Assembly (NCBI GenBank): GCA_035654135.1
Contig: DASRXN010000034.1
Location: forward strand, 1 to 7,417
DNA length: 7,417 bases
Reading direction: 5' to 3'
DNA from: Fen-999 sp035654135
GTDB lineage: Bacteria > Pseudomonadota > Gammaproteobacteria > Burkholderiales > Rhodocyclaceae
The translations under genes and the position numbers were made by a program. The notes under the pieces were generated by a model. That model made no database searches. It saw nothing but the letters and a program-made list of their open reading frames with translations, and was not told the DNA's origin. Shown here piece by piece: positions 1 to 5,846 of this stretch (position 1 is its first letter; each line of letters begins with the position of its first letter).

Positions 1-817
1 GCCGGTCGACGACTGTCTGCGTGGCCCTCAGGTAGGCTTCCACCTGGCGAATCTCGCGCGGCAGAGCACTCAGGACGATGATGCCCGATTGCGGGTTGAC
101 CACCACCTTGCGGCCATCGGCATTGCCGATGATGGCGTTGAGCGCGGTGGTCAAGCCACCCCAGAAATCGCTGTCGGTGGTCGTCTGCACACGACTGGCC
201 AGAGCAGTTGTCACGGTGGCCGGGGCCGGGGCGCCAGTTCCCTGAGCAGGGGTCGTACTGCCAGGTGATAAGCCGGAGCCTGTGTTAGTGCCGGAAATGC
301 TGCTCGACGTGACACGCAGTTCGCTGGCACCCTGGCGATGCGAGGCAAGATAGTTGATCTGGAAGACCCGCGTCTGCAGGGTATTGGACTGGACGCTGAT
401 GCGGTTGCCTTTGATGGCGTACTCGTAGCCGTAGAGCTCGCGGATGGCGTCCAGCGCCTCGCGCACCGTCACGTCCTTTAGGCTCACCGTGATCTGGCCG
501 CCCACGTCCGGCGGCACCAGCATGTTGTAGCGGGTGCCGGTAACGATGGCCATGAACACCTGCTTGGCCGGTGCATCGACCACGGACAAGTCAAAGCGCG
601 GCTCGGTTTCCACGGCAGCCATGGGCATTTCGATGGCCAGCGGTGGCATCAGTGCCTTTTCGGTAGCGGCATCCTTACCGGCCCTTTCGGTGGTCGCCTG
701 TTTCAGTTCGTCGCCGATGCGGTCATGCACCACGCCTGGGCGGAACTGCTGCGGAGCGCAGGCGGAGAGCAGGACGCTCGCCACCGTCGTCAAGGTCATC
801 AAGGCCTTCGTCATCAT
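1..817 (-). CDS. mshL: MSHA pilus secretin MshL, N-terminal part (runs off window)
   Basis: Outer-membrane secretin lipoprotein through which the MSHA pilus leaves the cell. The frame is open from ATG 817 to base 1, giving 272 residues, roughly half of a usual MshL; the secretin barrel domain lies outside the window. A lipoprotein signal ends in the lipobox L17-S-A-C20, and Ala at +2 suits outer-membrane sorting. Residues about 73-142 (FDLSVVDAP to NRISV) look like the STN/N0 domain. The segment 149-156 (TRVFQINY) begins a second N-domain region. Residues about 170-210 form a Gly/Ser/Thr/Pro/Ala linker. Residues 217-272 include DFWGGL and VVVNPQSGIIVLSALP, which closely resemble MshL family sequence as I remember it. 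The start at 817 overlaps the mshK stop (ATGA) and has a good ribosome site 7 bases upstream; a second in-frame ATG follows directly at 814. A PilQ/GspD-type secretin is the only alternative, and the msh neighbours argue for MshL. Confidence 0.93.
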   Translation of the reverse strand, partial: MMTKALMTLTTVASVLLSACAPQQFRPGVVHDRIGDELKQATTERAGKDAATEKALMPPLAIEMPMAAVETEPRFDLSVVDAPAKQVFMAIVTGTRYNMLVPPDVGGQITVSLKDVTVREALDAIRELYGYEYAIKGNRISVQSNTLQTRVFQINYLASHRQGASELRVTSSSISGTNTGSGLSPGSTTPAQGTGAPAPATVTTALASRVQTTTDSDFWGGLTTALNAIIGNADGRKVVVNPQSGIIVLSALPREIRQVEAYLRATQTVVDR

Positions 818-1206
818 GGTTTCGCCTCTTCCTTTGCACGGCGCACACGCTGCCGCTTGGCACCGCCGCTTTCGGTTGTCACCGGTTTCTTGCCTATCCC
901 CGGCGTCAGATGCAATGTTTCCCTGCCGAAGCCGGTTTGCAGGACCACCGAGTCCTCGCCGATCTCCACCAGGCGCGCGTCGCCGACGCGACCGCCCAGT
1001 TCGACCAACTGGCCGTTGATCACGGCAGCCGATTTGGCGCCCTGGCGACGAACAATCGATTGCACGCCAGTCTTCGTCTGGGTCGCCACGGCCGGAGCGG
1101 TATCGAGAACCACCGGCGGCCGGGTCGGATCGGGCAGTCCCTGAGCCGACGTCATGCCGGCGGCAAGGCACGCCAAAATCGCAATGGCGAGGCGCTCTGC
1201 GTTCAT
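814..1206 (-). CDS. mshK: MSHA biogenesis protein MshK (periplasmic, GspC/PilP-like)
   Basis: Small periplasmic protein thought to link the inner-membrane platform (MshJ and the PilN-like protein) to the MshL secretin, like PilP in type IVa pili or the HR domain of GspC. It has 130 residues. Residues 1-21 look like a signal peptide (hydrophobic stretch 6-18, probable cleavage after T-S-A21). The mature protein starts with the family-typical LPDPTRPP (24-31). Residues 48-100 form a compact beta-rich core (VQSIV, AAVINGQLVELGGRVGDARL, VVLQTG) that resembles PilP/GspC HR domains. The C-terminus (about 106-130) is strongly basic and probably disordered. ATG 1206 overlaps the mshJ stop as ATGA, and no strong ribosome site is visible before it, so translation is probably coupled to mshJ. 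The name rests on the DPTRPP motif and on position between mshJ and mshL, since MshK proteins are short and poorly conserved. Confidence 0.88.
   Translation of the reverse strand: MNAERLAIAILACLAAGMTSAQGLPDPTRPPVVLDTAPAVATQTKTGVQSIVRRQGAKSAAVINGQLVELGGRVGDARLVEIGEDSVVLQTGFGRETLHLTPGIGKKPVTTESGGAKRQRVRRAKEEAKP
825..832 (-). promoter_or_regulatory. Ribosome binding site of mshL
   Basis: On the minus strand GGAAGAGG lies 7 bases before ATG 817, inside the 3' end of mshK. It is among the stronger Shine-Dalgarno matches in the window and supports ATG 817 as the mshL start even though the gene begins inside its neighbour. Efficient initiation here would fit the secretin being needed in many copies per pore, which is inference. 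Confidence 0.6.
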
Positions 1207-1877
1207 ACGGTCAACCAGTCCAAATCACGGCTGAGGGTGTACACCGTCAGCGTCAGTTCGCTGCGCGGGTAGTCGGTCACCGCCAATACCATGCCGCCCC
1301 AGAGCAGCCGCTCGGGCGCGCGCTCCAGTTCCGCCACATAGGCGAGCAGGTCGGCATAGCCGCCGGCGATGCGAATTTCCAGACCATGCCGGTAGATGTT
1401 CTCCCGGGGGACAGCCGGCGCCCTGGCCGCCGAGCCCTTCTCGACCGGCGGCATGATCAACGGCTCCGGCGGCAGAGAACGCAAGCTGACGAGGGACAGG
1501 CCGCGTTGACGGGCCAGCACCGTCTGCAACAGCTTTCCCATCCGTTGCGGTGGCACCAGTTTTTCGTCCAGGCGCCCTATTTGGCTGTCGATGTCCGACA
1601 GCCTCGCCTGCAACTCGGCCATCACCTTGCGGTTGGCGGCATCGGGGTCGTGCAGTTGCGACTTGAGACTGGCGACCTGGGCCCGTAGCGTCGCAAGGTC
1701 GGCCTGCTGCCCCTCCATCTGTTTGCGCAGACCGGCAGCACGCTGCGCGGCGGGACCGACCCACAGCGAATAGAGCAGAAAGCCGACCAAGGCAATCGTC
1801 GCTACTGCGATCAGCAGTTGCTCGCGCCGGCTCAATGCCGCGTAGCGGATGGCAAGCTGCTGCCAGCGGGCGTTCAT
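1203..1877 (-). CDS. mshJ: MSHA biogenesis protein MshJ (PilO/GspM-like)
   Basis: Bitopic inner-membrane protein of the pilus alignment complex, equivalent to PilO or GspM. It has 224 residues. A basic cytoplasmic N-terminus (with SRREQ at 16-20) is followed by one transmembrane helix at about 21-40. Residues about 45-105 form a heptad-rich, probably coiled-coil stretch (QLHDPDAANRKVMAELQARL around 74-93). Residues about 112-224 are a ferredoxin-like periplasmic domain, with YRHGLEIRIAGGYADLLAYV at 162-181 and the ending YTLSRDLDWL at 213-222, both of which I recognise as MshJ-like. It presumably pairs with the PilN-like protein encoded just upstream. The start ATG 1877 overlaps the upstream stop as ATGA and is preceded by a strong GGAGGG. 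Length and architecture are normal for the family. Confidence 0.92.
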   Translation of the reverse strand: MNARWQQLAIRYAALSRREQLLIAVATIALVGFLLYSLWVGPAAQRAAGLRKQMEGQQADLATLRAQVASLKSQLHDPDAANRKVMAELQARLSDIDSQIGRLDEKLVPPQRMGKLLQTVLARQRGLSLVSLRSLPPEPLIMPPVEKGSAARAPAVPRENIYRHGLEIRIAGGYADLLAYVAELERAPERLLWGGMVLAVTDYPRSELTLTVYTLSRDLDWLTV

Positions 1878-2554
1878 CGCGTCCCTCCGGCCAGGCGCGC
1901 ATCGAGATCGGGCACCAGTGCGAATTCGTGGAAAGCCGGCACGGTCGGCCGAGACGCCGGCGTTGCTCCGGTGGGCACCGTCTGGGTCGTAGCGGATGCG
2001 GCAGGTGCAGGAACGCTGACGCTCAGCGCGGCAAAGCGATGTCCCCGGAATGCCGGCTCGGCATTCAGGCGGCGGATATACTCCGGTAGCAGGGCGGGAT
2101 CGAGCGTGCGGCCTCGGATTTCCATACGACTATGGTCAGTGCCCACCGAAAAGCCGGTGATCCATAGTCCGGCAATGGTTTGGCGCGCCATGCCGCGCAG
2201 ATACTCCGCGTAGCCGCCCGATGCCGGCGACTGTCCCTGTCCCAGCGTGGTAAGAATCCCCTGGCGCACACCGATCAGTTCCTTCACGGCGGCTAGGTCC
2301 AGTTCCAATTTGGGATCGGCTTTATGGCTGGCTAGTGCCGTGGCGAGAGAAACGGATTCCTCCCTTGCGGCCTTTGTCTGGTCCGCGAGCATAGCCTCCT
2401 CGGTCGTCAAGCCGGCAACCTGGACACGCAACCATGCACCCCAGCCCAGCAGGACTAGGAACAGCAGCGCCACGGCGAAAAGAAGATTGGCGGCGGTCAG
2501 CCATTGACGCTGGCGCCGAAGGGCGGGGTCGTAGAGATTGATGTAATGGCTCAT
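1874..2554 (-). CDS. PilN-like MSHA biogenesis protein (often annotated MshI/MshI2)
   Basis: Inner-membrane protein of the alignment complex, equivalent to PilN of type IVa pili or the membrane and periplasmic half of GspL. It has 226 residues. The cytoplasmic start (INLYDP at 5-10) corresponds to the short PilN peptide that docks into PilM, here MshI. A transmembrane helix spans about 20-43, a helical stretch follows at about 48-76, and a PilN-type ferredoxin-like domain covers about 118-178 (GLWITGFSVG, MEIRGRTLDP, EYIRRLNAEP). A Pro/Ala/Thr-rich linker (181-205) then leads to a short final strand, FHEFALVPD (208-216). ATG 2554 overlaps the mshI stop as ATGA; GAGGAG lies about 11 bases upstream, a rather long spacing. 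The next gene, mshJ, is its expected heterodimer partner. I leave the symbol empty because databases use mshI, mshI2 or only the domain name. Confidence 0.86.
   Translation of the reverse strand: MSHYINLYDPALRRQRQWLTAANLLFAVALLFLVLLGWGAWLRVQVAGLTTEEAMLADQTKAAREESVSLATALASHKADPKLELDLAAVKELIGVRQGILTTLGQGQSPASGGYAEYLRGMARQTIAGLWITGFSVGTDHSRMEIRGRTLDPALLPEYIRRLNAEPAFRGHRFAALSVSVPAPAASATTQTVPTGATPASRPTVPAFHEFALVPDLDARLAGGTR
1883..1888 (-). promoter_or_regulatory. Ribosome binding site of mshJ
   Basis: GGAGGG on the minus strand lies 5 bases before ATG 1877, inside the last codons of the PilN-like gene. It confirms the overlapping start of mshJ and suggests direct initiation in addition to coupling. 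Confidence 0.6.
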
Positions 2555-3489
2555 GTCGAGGCCCGCTCCTCATGCCGCAACGCCGCGCCTATCGCCAGCA
2601 ACGCCGCCCCCTGGACGGCCGGGTCGGACAGTGCCGGCACCCTGCCCAGATCGACACGCCGCCCGAGATCGAGCATTTCCACCGGCTGGTAGAGATTCTC
2701 CTTGAGATAGCCGACAAAATTCGCTGCCCCAGGTGGTGGCGATACCAGCAGGCGGGCAATCGGAATGGCGCTGTAGCTGCGGTCTACGTTGTCCAGCGTG
2801 CGTTGCACGTCCAGCAGGACCCGCTCGTAGAGGGCAGTTGCATCGCCGTGGGCGCTGCTCATCTCGCCCGGCGCGACTTCAATATGGCGCGCGAAGTAGA
2901 GTTCGCCCTGATAGGTGAAGGTCAATCGCCCACCGCTTTCGTCGAAAGCCAGAAGAGCCAGACCACGGTTCTGGTCCTCGAACAGGGCGGAAATATTGCG
3001 CTGGGCCAGTTCGGGCACGTCGATGACATGCAGCGGCACCTTGACGTCCTGAAAAAGGTGGATCCAGGACTTGAGCACGTTCTGGCTGACGGCGACGACA
3101 TAGATCTGAGCGCTGCGTCCGGCAGCGGCAACGGGCGGCAGGCAACCGATGCCCGCTGCGTCGACCGGAAAATCGACCATGTCCTTGACTCGCCAGCGCA
3201 CGGCATCGCGCAACTCGTTTTCGGCCACCGACGGTGCCTCGATCTGCAACGCCTGGTATTGGCCGTGAGGCAGCAGCAGGGTGCAACGTCCGGAGCCGAA
3301 ACGCCGGCCACCGCGCAGGCGCTTCAGGCCGTCCAGATCGGTACCTTCCCGGACGTAGGAATCCCACCCGACGACCTCCGGACGTTTGCCTGGATCGCGG
3401 CGTACGCGGGCGACGTCGATCCGGTGGCCGGAAAACACCACCGAAGTCCACTCGTTCTCGTCCATCGTCTTCAGCCGGAAAGGCCACAT
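2551..3489 (-). CDS. mshI: MSHA biogenesis protein MshI (PilM-like, actin-fold)
   Basis: Cytoplasmic protein of the inner-membrane platform, related to PilM and the cytoplasmic actin-like half of GspL. It is expected to bind the N-terminal peptide of the PilN-like protein encoded next. It has 312 residues and no signal peptide or convincing membrane helix. Recognisable stretches are LRDAVRWRVKDMVDFPVDAA (93-112), IDVPELAQRN (156-165), LALLAFDESGG (177-187) and LDVQRTLDNVDRSYSAIPIA (226-245), which match the PilM/MshI pattern in order and spacing. The C-terminal residues 288-303 (SDPAVQGAALLAIGAA) fit the last helix of that fold. The start at ATG 3489 has a moderate AGGGCGAG upstream; an internal ATG at codon 9 (3465) is possible but less well supported. 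It is the first gene after the only intergenic gap in the window, so it probably heads its own transcript or is at least boosted there. Whether it binds nucleotide cannot be read from the sequence. Confidence 0.91.
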   Translation of the reverse strand: MWPFRLKTMDENEWTSVVFSGHRIDVARVRRDPGKRPEVVGWDSYVREGTDLDGLKRLRGGRRFGSGRCTLLLPHGQYQALQIEAPSVAENELRDAVRWRVKDMVDFPVDAAGIGCLPPVAAAGRSAQIYVVAVSQNVLKSWIHLFQDVKVPLHVIDVPELAQRNISALFEDQNRGLALLAFDESGGRLTFTYQGELYFARHIEVAPGEMSSAHGDATALYERVLLDVQRTLDNVDRSYSAIPIARLLVSPPPGAANFVGYLKENLYQPVEMLDLGRRVDLGRVPALSDPAVQGAALLAIGAALRHEERAST

Positions 3490-3539
3490 GCCGTCTCGCC
3501 CTGAACCCCTAGTTAATAAGTTGCCTGAACTATTACGTC

Positions 3540-3575
3540 CAATCTAGCCATTATTAAAGGAAAGTAAGCTGATTG
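3540..3575. repeat. Imperfect inverted repeat around the putative -10 box
   Basis: CAATC-T-AGC (3540-3548) and GCTGATTG (3568-3575) are complementary over eight pairs with one bulged base, separated by 19 bases that include the -10-like TTTAAT/TAATAA. It could be an operator or a weak RNA stem with a large loop. It is too short to call with confidence. Confidence 0.3.
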
Positions 3576-3587
3576 AAAACTGAAAAC
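3574..3587. repeat. Tandem 7-base repeat (TGAAAAC twice)
   Basis: Two perfect head-to-tail copies of TGAAAAC (plus strand) occupy 3574-3580 and 3581-3587. On the minus strand each copy contains TTTTCA, which resembles a -35 box. They lie just upstream of the better -10-like sequences before mshI. The repeat is short and could be chance in AT-rich DNA, but its position would suit a regulator or overlapping -35 elements. Confidence 0.5.
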
Positions 3588-3627
3588 ACCGCCTCAATAA
3601 CATGGTTCCTTTCTTTCTTGCCCTTTT

Positions 3628-4092
3628 TCACGGTCCGGTACAGGCGGCGCCATTCCACTCGCAATAGGCGACGGCGATCCGCTGCCGTTCGACATAGCCG
3701 GCGCCGGCCGACGCCGCGTCATCCGGGCAAGTTGCCACGCTGCCATTGCAGGCGGTGGCAACGACACGGAAAACACGTAGCTGTCGGGCAGTACCCGGCA
3801 CCGATTCGCCGTCGTTGTAGATACTGGAAGTACAGGCTACCGTCACCTTGAATACCGGATCGTCGGCACTGGTCCAGGTTTCCGTACCACACACGGCAGT
3901 CTTCAACGCCTTGTAAAGGCCGCCCTCAGTACCGGCCGAGGCCACCTGCCAGGCGCGCGATGCCAGCACGTCCTGCGCCGAGGCCATCTGCTGGCCGGTG
4001 GAAAACGAAACGATGGCTGCCGACAGCGCCGCCAGGATCACCAGGATCATGATGGCGGCAATGGCACCGAGGCCGGTCTGGCTTCGTTTCAT
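3628..4092 (-). CDS. mshP: MSHA minor prepilin-like protein MshP
   Basis: Inner-membrane prepilin-like protein expected to join a minor-pilin complex with MshC, MshD and MshO. It has 154 residues. The leader MKRSQTG is basic and ends in Gly7, and residues 8-30 form a long hydrophobic helix (LGAIAAIMILVILAALSAAI). Position +5 after the predicted processing site is Ala12, not the usual Glu; MshP proteins and the tip pseudopilin GspK share this lack. The pattern GQQMASAQDVLASRAWQVAS (33-52) then GTEGGLY, and GYVERQR (132-138), are typical of MshP as I know it. Six cysteines (68, 87, 115, 122, 144, 151) suggest disulfides after export. ATG 4092 overlaps the mshO stop as ATGA. The frame stays open far upstream, but that part only shadows mshO and lacks a pilin leader, so it is not the start. 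It is the last gene before the intergenic gap. Confidence 0.88.
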   Translation of the reverse strand: MKRSQTGLGAIAAIMILVILAALSAAIVSFSTGQQMASAQDVLASRAWQVASAGTEGGLYKALKTAVCGTETWTSADDPVFKVTVACTSSIYNDGESVPGTARQLRVFRVVATACNGSVATCPDDAASAGAGYVERQRIAVAYCEWNGAACTGP

Positions 4093-4913
4093 GGCACGTT
4101 GCCCACATGGGCACCGTAGCTCAGCGCCATACGCTCGCCGCCGGACAGTAGTTCGATGCGCGTCCAGACGAAGCCCGATTGCTGGGTCGCCCCCTGGTTC
4201 GGGTCGTAGATAAATTGGCAGGTGTCGACATTGCTCGCCAGCACCTCGCCTCCTGCCGGACAGGCTGCCGGAGCGGCAGACGTGAACGCTCGCACCAGAC
4301 GCCGCAGGGTTTTGCTTGCCGCATCGCAGATGTAGAACACGCTCTGCTCGTTGGCGTCGACCACCTGGAAGCGCCCGCCGTCGTAGCCCGACGGGAATGA
4401 CGTCGCGGCCGCCAGCGTGATACGGCCGACACCAACCGCCGCCCCACCGGGGGCTGGCGGACTCGCCCAGGCGCTTACGGTCCCGCGCGTGGCACCCGTG
4501 TAAACATCGTTGGTGTTCTGGTTGCCGACGACGACGAAGTCGCCCGCGGCGGGCGCAGTCGCCAACGGCGACAGCACATCGAAGGCCGCATCGGTACCTG
4601 TAGTGTCGAGCGGATCGGAACTGGCGTTGACGATATCGGCCGCCCGACGGTACAGGCCGCCGCTCTTGGTCGGCACCAGTTCGAAGCACTGGTTATTCGG
4701 GATGCGGATCGAGTTCGGCACAGCGCGGCGCACATCGCGGCCGATACGGCGCAGGGCGGTATCGGCCGTATCGGTAAGTGCCGCGCGTCGACGCGCATCG
4801 AAGTAGCTGTCGACCGCCGGCTTGAAGAACACGGTCATGGACGCCGCCATGATGCCCGTGATCATCATCACGACCACCAGTTCCAGCAGGGTGAAACCAC
4901 GCATCGGTTTCAT
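4089..4913 (-). CDS. mshO: MSHA minor prepilin MshO
   Basis: Type IV prepilin-like protein of the MSHA minor-pilin set. It has 274 residues from ATG 4913. The class III leader is short (MKPMRG), with the processing site G6|F7, sequence FTLLEL and Glu at +5 (residue 11), followed by a hydrophobic helix to about residue 30. The next region, DARRRAALTDTADTALRRIG (39-58) then RDVRRAVPNSIRI, together with CFELVPTKSGGLYRR (76-90), is strongly MshO-like. The C-terminal part (about 125-274) is a beta-rich pilin head with cysteines at 76, 196, 218 and 232. The start lies 2 bases after the mshD stop. The same frame is open further upstream to 5087, but that extension is an Arg-rich shadow of mshD and would bury the leader, so it is rejected. 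The ribosome site is weak, which fits translational coupling to mshD. Confidence 0.9.
   Translation of the reverse strand: MKPMRGFTLLELVVVMMITGIMAASMTVFFKPAVDSYFDARRRAALTDTADTALRRIGRDVRRAVPNSIRIPNNQCFELVPTKSGGLYRRAADIVNASSDPLDTTGTDAAFDVLSPLATAPAAGDFVVVGNQNTNDVYTGATRGTVSAWASPPAPGGAAVGVGRITLAAATSFPSGYDGGRFQVVDANEQSVFYICDAASKTLRRLVRAFTSAAPAACPAGGEVLASNVDTCQFIYDPNQGATQQSGFVWTRIELLSGGERMALSYGAHVGNVP
4100..4113 (-). other. Perfect 6-base inverted repeat before the mshP start
   Basis: TGCCCA (4100-4105) and TGGGCA (4108-4113) are perfect complements separated by two bases, inside the last codons of mshO. In the transcript this can form a small stem ending 7 bases before the mshP ATG and covering the only G-rich stretch that could act as a ribosome site. 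If it forms, translation of mshP would depend on ribosomes finishing mshO. The element is seen; the role is inferred. Confidence 0.35.
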
Positions 4914-4915
4914 CG

Positions 4916-5380
4916 CTACGACGCCCAATCCGTCCGGTAGCCGGTCAGCGTCAGCGTGTCGGTACCGTGAGTGACCGTGACGACGATGTGCATCGCGGCG
5001 ACGCCGTTGGGCAGGGGCGCTGCTGTCACCGCAACTGCGACATTGTAGGTCGTCAGCGTCGGAATCGCTGCACCGTCGATATCGCAAATACCAGCCGCCG
5101 TCGAGTAACCATTGTAGTCGCCGAGGTCGTTAAACGCCGCACGCGCACAGCCAGCGGCCGGCCCCGGTGCCTGAGGCGCGAAGGGCTTGAGGCTGATCTC
5201 CTCCATCATTTCCTCGGCGATGGCAAGCATCTGCTTCCTCACCATCGGGTCGGCGGAGCCGCGCACAGCCTGATTGAACGCCACCAGCACTCCGGCCAGG
5301 CCGACGCCGATGATGACGATGGCGAGGATCAGCTCCATCAGCGTCATGCCGCGCGATCGGCGCTGTGACCTAATTGACAT
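4916..5380 (-). CDS. mshD: MSHA minor prepilin MshD
   Basis: Minor prepilin of the GspI/PilV-like kind. It has 154 residues. A basic leader (MSIRSQRRSRG) ends at Gly11; the mature protein starts MTLMEL with Glu at +5 (residue 16) and a hydrophobic helix follows to about residue 36. Met at +1 is less common than Phe but accepted by prepilin peptidases. The stretch GSADPMVRKQMLAIAEEMME (41-60), then EISLKPF, and the segment FNDLGDYNGY (83-92), follow the MshD pattern. Two cysteines (78 and 99) flank that segment and could pair. The gene starts 11 bases inside the end of mshC, with GGAG 9 bases upstream of ATG 5380, and ends 2 bases before mshO. Length is slightly short compared with many MshD proteins. 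Confidence 0.87.
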   Translation of the reverse strand: MSIRSQRRSRGMTLMELILAIVIIGVGLAGVLVAFNQAVRGSADPMVRKQMLAIAEEMMEEISLKPFAPQAPGPAAGCARAAFNDLGDYNGYSTAAGICDIDGAAIPTLTTYNVAVAVTAAPLPNGVAAMHIVVTVTHGTDTLTLTGYRTDWAS

Positions 5381-5846
5381 AGCCGGTCGCTCCGGTCACC
5401 GTGATCGCAGTCTGTCCCGTCACTGTGAGAGTGAAGTTGGCGATCGTCGTCCCGGCCGCGTTGCTGGTCACCGCGCCGGACGGCTGGAAGTACAGCGGAC
5501 CAGCGGGCACGGCGGTCAGCGTCACGTTGGCAGGAGCCGATGCCGCCGGGTTTGCACCGTCCGGGCCGGCCAACGCAACGGCGCAGGTCCCGACGCCAAA
5601 ACTGCCATCGATGGTCAACGTCAGGCTGCCCGGCGCCACGGTTGCACACACCGTTCGGCGATGCGCGACGGCTGACTTTTGCGCGAAACGCAGCGCAGCA
5701 GCCACCCGGTCGTTGAAGCTCGCCGCTCCGAATCCTTGTGCCTGATTCAGATTCGGCAGGGCGACGACGGCGAGTATGCCGAGCAGGATCATCACCGTGA
5801 TCAACTCGACTAACGTAAAGCCACGGCCGGCCCACGGCCCGGCCAT
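5370..5846 (-). CDS. mshC: MSHA minor prepilin MshC (GspH/FimT-like)
   Basis: Minor prepilin of the GspH/FimT group. It has 158 residues. The leader MAGPWAGRG ends at Gly9; the mature end reads FTLVELITVMILLGILAVVA with Glu at +5 (residue 14). After the helix come FGAASFNDRVAAALRFAQKS (39-58) and AVAHRRTVCATV (59-70), the usual GspH/FimT/MshC pattern of an amphipathic helix carrying FAQKxAV. The C-terminal half is beta-rich and ends TGATGYVN, similar to MshC C-termini I know. Cys67 and Cys88 may form a disulfide. The ATG shares one base with the mshQ stop (TAATG), and GGGAG lies 8 bases upstream. Alone it could only be called a GspH-type pseudopilin; the msh neighbours give the name. Confidence 0.85.
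   Translation of the reverse strand: MAGPWAGRGFTLVELITVMILLGILAVVALPNLNQAQGFGAASFNDRVAAALRFAQKSAVAHRRTVCATVAPGSLTLTIDGSFGVGTCAVALAGPDGANPAASAPANVTLTAVPAGPLYFQPSGAVTSNAAGTTIANFTLTVTGQTAITVTGATGYVN

Larger units (their letters stand above)
3490..3627 (-). promoter_or_regulatory. AT-rich intergenic region with candidate promoters for mshI-mshL
   Basis: This is the only gap of any size between genes, and it is much richer in A and T than the coding DNA. Two weak sigma-70-like candidates can be read on the minus strand. The first is TTTTCA (3579-3574) with TTTAAT (3558-3553) at a short 15-base spacing, or TAATAA (3556-3551) at 17 bases. The second is TTGGAC (3542-3537) with TATTAA (3518-3513) at 18 bases, which would leave a leader of roughly 15-20 bases before mshI. 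Neither is close to consensus at both boxes. I see no GC-rich hairpin followed by a T-run after mshP, so read-through from mshP is likely and this may be an internal promoter. Confidence 0.42.

Noticed and set aside
2572..3504. Long plus-strand open frame of about 310 codons opposite mshI
   Set aside because: It is the antisense shadow of a strongly recognisable PilM-like gene in GC-rich DNA. Its product shows no family signature and it would run against every neighbouring gene.
3601..3660. Intrinsic terminator after mshP
   Set aside because: No GC-rich stem followed by a run of T on the minus strand is visible. The nearby T-rich run is on the plus strand and reads as A-rich in the direction of transcription.
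4093..4689. N-terminal extension of mshP into mshO (start at 4689)
   Set aside because: The extension is an Arg-rich shadow of mshO and would bury the prepilin leader MKRSQTG, which must be N-terminal for processing.
4914..5087. N-terminal extension of mshO into mshD (start at 5087)
   Set aside because: The extra 58 residues are a shadow of mshD, and the class III leader MKPMRG|FTLLE at 4913 is clearly the true start.
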